Shown here piece after piece: positions 61,412-64,000 of a stretch of 64,000 bases of DNA (its first letter is position 1; every line of letters begins with the position of its first letter). Position numbers and translations under genes: made by a program. A model generated the notes under the pieces. That model had not been told where the DNA came from. It saw only the letters and a list, made by a program, of their open reading frames with translations, and searched no databases. The stretch comes from Bicyclus anynana (taxonomy: Eukaryota; Arthropoda; Insecta; Lepidoptera; Nymphalidae). The stretch spans positions 1,054,001 through 1,118,000 of the forward strand of contig NC_069095.1 of NCBI RefSeq assembly GCF_947172395.1, written 5' to 3'.

Positions 61412-61749
61412 CAGCCTCCGTGGCGCAGTGGTATGCGCGGTGGATATACAAGACGGAGGTCCTGGGTTCGATCCCCGGCTGGGCAGATTGAGATTTTCTT
61501 AATTTGTCCAGGTCTGGCTGGTGGGAGGCTTCGGCCGTGGCTAGTTACCACCCTACCGGCTAAGACGTACCGCCAAGCGATTTAGCGTTCCGGTACGATG
61601 CCGTGTAGAAACCGAAAGGGGTATGGATTGTCATCCTCCTCCTAACAAGTTAGCCCGCTTCCATCTTAGACTGCATCATCTACTTACCATCAGGTGAGAT
61701 TGTAGTCAAGAGCTAACTTGTAAAGAATAAAAAAAAAAGAAAAAAAACC
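61412..61749 (+). repeat. SINE-A, full length, reference copy
   Basis: tRNA-derived head GCCTCCGTGGCGCAGTGGTA (box A TGGCGCAGTGG), then GGTCCTGGGTTCGATCCCCG (box B GGTTCGATCCC) about 40 bp later. The body carries GGTGGGAGGCTTCGGCCGTG, ACCGCCAAGCGATTTAGCG, CGGTACGATGCCGTGTAGAAA, CATCCTCCTCCTAACAAG and CATCAGGTGAGATTGTAG. An A-rich tail runs from about 61720. RNA polymerase III would use the two boxes. Retroposition depends on a LINE partner. Confidence 0.93.
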
Positions 61750-63256
61750 TTATAATATACTCTAAATATTAAGTTTCTCTTTTCTAGAGAAACTTTTAAT
61801 AATATATTATCCTTCAAAGGGTGGCTGATAGAATAGTTTCCTATGTAAACACGAAGATATTATGACAGTGTATCCGTATAAGATAAACACGCCGGCGTCT
61901 CCGACTTTACACCTTATCTTTATCATTCTCTTGGCTCTATTGAAAATGGAGTTTGCTTAGAGGATTGCGGGAGATACGTACTGTATCGGGTATACTGGAG
62001 TCGGGGGCTTGAAGAAAAATATGAGTACAAACAGGTGGATTGAGGTGTTATTTTATTTAAAAGAATTATACTCAAATTAGTGTAACTAAAAAAATTACGT
62101 TTGGATCAGCTAGGGTTTGAAAAAATGCATACGCGAAAGTTAATTAATAACTCTTATTTACAAAAATAAATTAAATTATCTATAACTATAACATCGCTTA
62201 CTGGCAAGCAAAATAAATACTTACCTAAGTAATTTTTGTTCACATTTTTTCATTATTATTCTGACAAATCACCGTAATCAAGATTTATCATTTATCAGAT
62301 TAATGCAATTAAGATCGGCAATCGAAATCACATAAGACCCACACTTTGCTTATAACTAAATGATCGAACGATCGATCGAAAATCGACGATCGACCAAAAA
62401 TGATCATTGCAAGCTCATAACTTGAGAGGAAACCTCAGTTGACGTCAGTCAATGTAGGCAAAGAATCTCTATAGGTTAGCACATACAAACAAACTCATCA
62501 ATAAGAATTTCCGTAGGTACTTTCCATATACTAGATATAATATAGTAAAATATAACAAAAGGTGTAGAAAAGATGAAACAAGCACTTCAAAATCAATTGG
62601 ACATTTCGTTTTCGTGCGGTGCGCAACTCCAAGCCAACGGAGGCGTAAGGGTGTCGGGCTTAATTGGTCCTCTGCCTCGAGACAAGTCGGGACTTCGTGC
62701 ACGTGTTAGCGCGAGTTATGTGCGGCGCAAGTGATAGCGGGTTTGTAGCTTACAGGTATAGGTATTCATCGTCTACAAAAACGTAAACAAATCTTTCATA
62801 GCGCTGTGTCTACTCTTCTTTAACAAGATACCCAAATCGGTAATGTGGTAAATCATTACTAAGTCCTTAAGTAATGTTTTAACATTGCTTGAACTTATGT
62901 ATTGGCAAGTCCATAACCATCTTGAAGATCTTTTTTCCTCCACAGGTTAATACACAATTGATACATTCCTTAATGAAAGCTTTTTGGCATTCCTCAGAAA
63001 AATACCGTTTGAGATAAAACTAGTTTGCTACAAACTTAGGGTCTAACTGCTGAAGACATGATGCCTTCTTGGCTTGTAGCTATGTGGCATGTCAATTCTC
63101 TTTCAAAATAACGCTAACGCCTCGAAAACTAAAAAAAATGTAAGGGAATTGTCGCTGGCCCTGATTACTATTATTAATGTAATTTATAGTATAAGTAGAT
63201 ACACATCACATTACATTATCACATTATCACACTAATCACACTATCGCACTAATATC
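61750..63256. other. Unannotated AT-rich DNA
   Basis: A GATCGA-rich cluster lies at 62361-62395, and CACATTATCACACTAATCACA repeats precede the Helitron at 63200-63256. No gene recognised; the 77-codon minus-strand frame at 62469-62702 has no known motif. Confidence 0.4.
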
Positions 63257-63490
63257 ACACTAATATTATGAAGGCGAAAGTTTGTGTAAGTGTGATAGTG
63301 TGTAAGTATGTTTGATCCTCTTTTACACTGCGGCTACTGAAGCGATTTGGCTGAAATTTGGAATGGAAATAGATTTTACTCTGGATTAACACATAGGCTG
63401 GCTTCTTTTCATTCCGGAATAATCTAAGGTTCCCGCGGGATTTGTGAAAAACTAAATTCCACGCGGACGAAGTCGCGGGCGTCCGCTAGT
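63257..63490 (+). mobile_element. Helitron-like element, family B, complete
   Basis: CACTAATATTATGAAGGCGAAAG, GCGGCTACTGAAGCGATTTG, GAATGGAAATAGATTTTACTC, ACATAGGCTGG, CCCGCGGGATTTGTGAAAAAC and GACGAAGTCGCGGGCGTCCGCTAGT. Best family B copy in the window. Confidence 0.85.
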
Positions 63491-63664
63491 AAATAATAAA
63501 GATTACCTATCTTGTAGTGACACCATACCTTTATCAGTGAATTTTAACGTGCTGTATTGAAGGAGCCAACTATTTGTTTTGAGACTAGTTTGTGACCACT
63601 CGAAGGTGCTTATAATTGGACGAAGAAGGGCAAGGGAAAGATTCTCCATCAATTTATTGGATTA

Positions 63665-63828
63665 CCAGACGACGTCCCTTAGTTACACCCGCGTAGTTCC
63701 CGTTCCCGTGAGAATACGGGAATAAAATATAGCCTATAACATTCATAAATAACGAGGCTTTCTAGTCGCAAAGGATTTTTCAAAAGCAGTTCTGCAGATC
63801 CTGAGATTACCCTCTATAACATCACAAA
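63665..63828 (-). mobile_element. Helitron-like element, family A, decayed
   Basis: ACACCCGCGTAGTTCCCGTT, GAATACGGGAATAAAATATAGCC and CCTGAGATTACC keep family order. The 5' AGCTGAAGAG end is lost. Confidence 0.6.
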
Positions 63829-63858
63829 CTTTACCTTTTTTAAATGTTGGTCTAGATA

Positions 63859-64000
63859 ACAGCCTAGTTGGTATGGTTAGTAGTTTAGCCTATGAGGCTA
63901 TGGGTTCTGGGGTCCAGGGTTCTATTACCGGGTAGGAAATATTCAGGTTTCCTTTCTTCCAAGAATCAGTACCAGCCTGAAACTGGAGGCGCCTATTTGC
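63859..64000 (+). repeat. tRNA-derived SINE, partial at window edge
   Basis: CAGCCTAGTTGGTATGGTTAG resembles box A, and CAGGGTTCTATTACCGGGT resembles box B about 55 bp later. The body continues past the window end. A different family from SINE-A and SINE-B. Confidence 0.45.

Noticed and set aside
61412..61490. A tRNA gene (box A and box B present)
   Set aside because: The sequence continues into a repeated body and A-rich tail shared by more than ten copies here; it is the head of a SINE.

Overview
This window looks like non-coding, transposon-littered DNA from a moth or butterfly (Lepidoptera). The base composition is AT-rich. Almost every stretch I can name is a repeat class I know from lepidopteran genomes: Helitron-like elements that begin TCTATACTAATATTATAAA and end in GCTAGT, two abundant tRNA-derived SINE families, RTE-clade LINE tails ending in (GAT)n, CR1/Zenon-type LINE 3' ends, a Jockey-clade LINE, a piggyBac-like element, a Tc1/mariner-group element and several palindromic MITEs. 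The order-level assignment rests on remembered repeat consensus sequences, not on a search. I found no host protein-coding gene, rRNA gene or genuine tRNA gene that I can support. Introns of a large gene cannot be excluded.

Layout. 1-5250: Helitron and SINE fragments, an RTE fragment and a perfect 23-bp hairpin. 5252-6496: a complete-ended but internally deleted Tc1/mariner-group element with a DD~82E-type transposase remnant. 6.8-14.2 kb: SINE-B, a 219-bp repeat shared with 45.6 kb, Helitrons, and a 165-bp (ATC)n array that seems to be an RTE tail. 14.2-16.34 kb: a three-layer nest, with a Jockey LINE inside a palindromic MITE inside a SINE. 17.7-26.6 kb: RTE tails, Helitrons and a CR1/Zenon fragment. 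27.0-29.6 kb: a piggyBac-like element inside one copy of a duplicated ~200-bp unit. 29.6-37 kb is sparse. 37-43 kb has MITEs, a minisatellite-bearing repeat and a Helitron with an ORF-like insert. 43.5-44.0 kb: a twin-primed RTE insertion with a 10-bp target-site duplication (TSD). 46.6-48.0 kb: a cluster of palindromic MITEs, one split by a SINE with a perfect 12-bp TSD. 53-64 kb: SINEs, Helitrons, an RTE nested in a Helitron, and an inverted pair of SINEs.

The only long intact reading frame is the Jockey reverse transcriptase (14342-16048). It sits between perfect 13-bp TSDs with a pure 17-A tail, so it is probably a young, 5'-truncated insertion. Its apparent ATG belongs to the flanking target DNA. 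The other coding traces (Tc1/mariner group, piggyBac, RTE, CR1) are broken. There is no operon-like cooperation between genes. What can be read is the insertion history: several insertions are complete enough (TSDs, nesting, an empty-site paralogue) to order in time. I saw no convincing undescribed multi-gene system. The most promising oddities are the nested palindromes, a pre-miRNA-like foldback at 50675-50753, and an exon-like segment inside a Helitron at 41691-41840.
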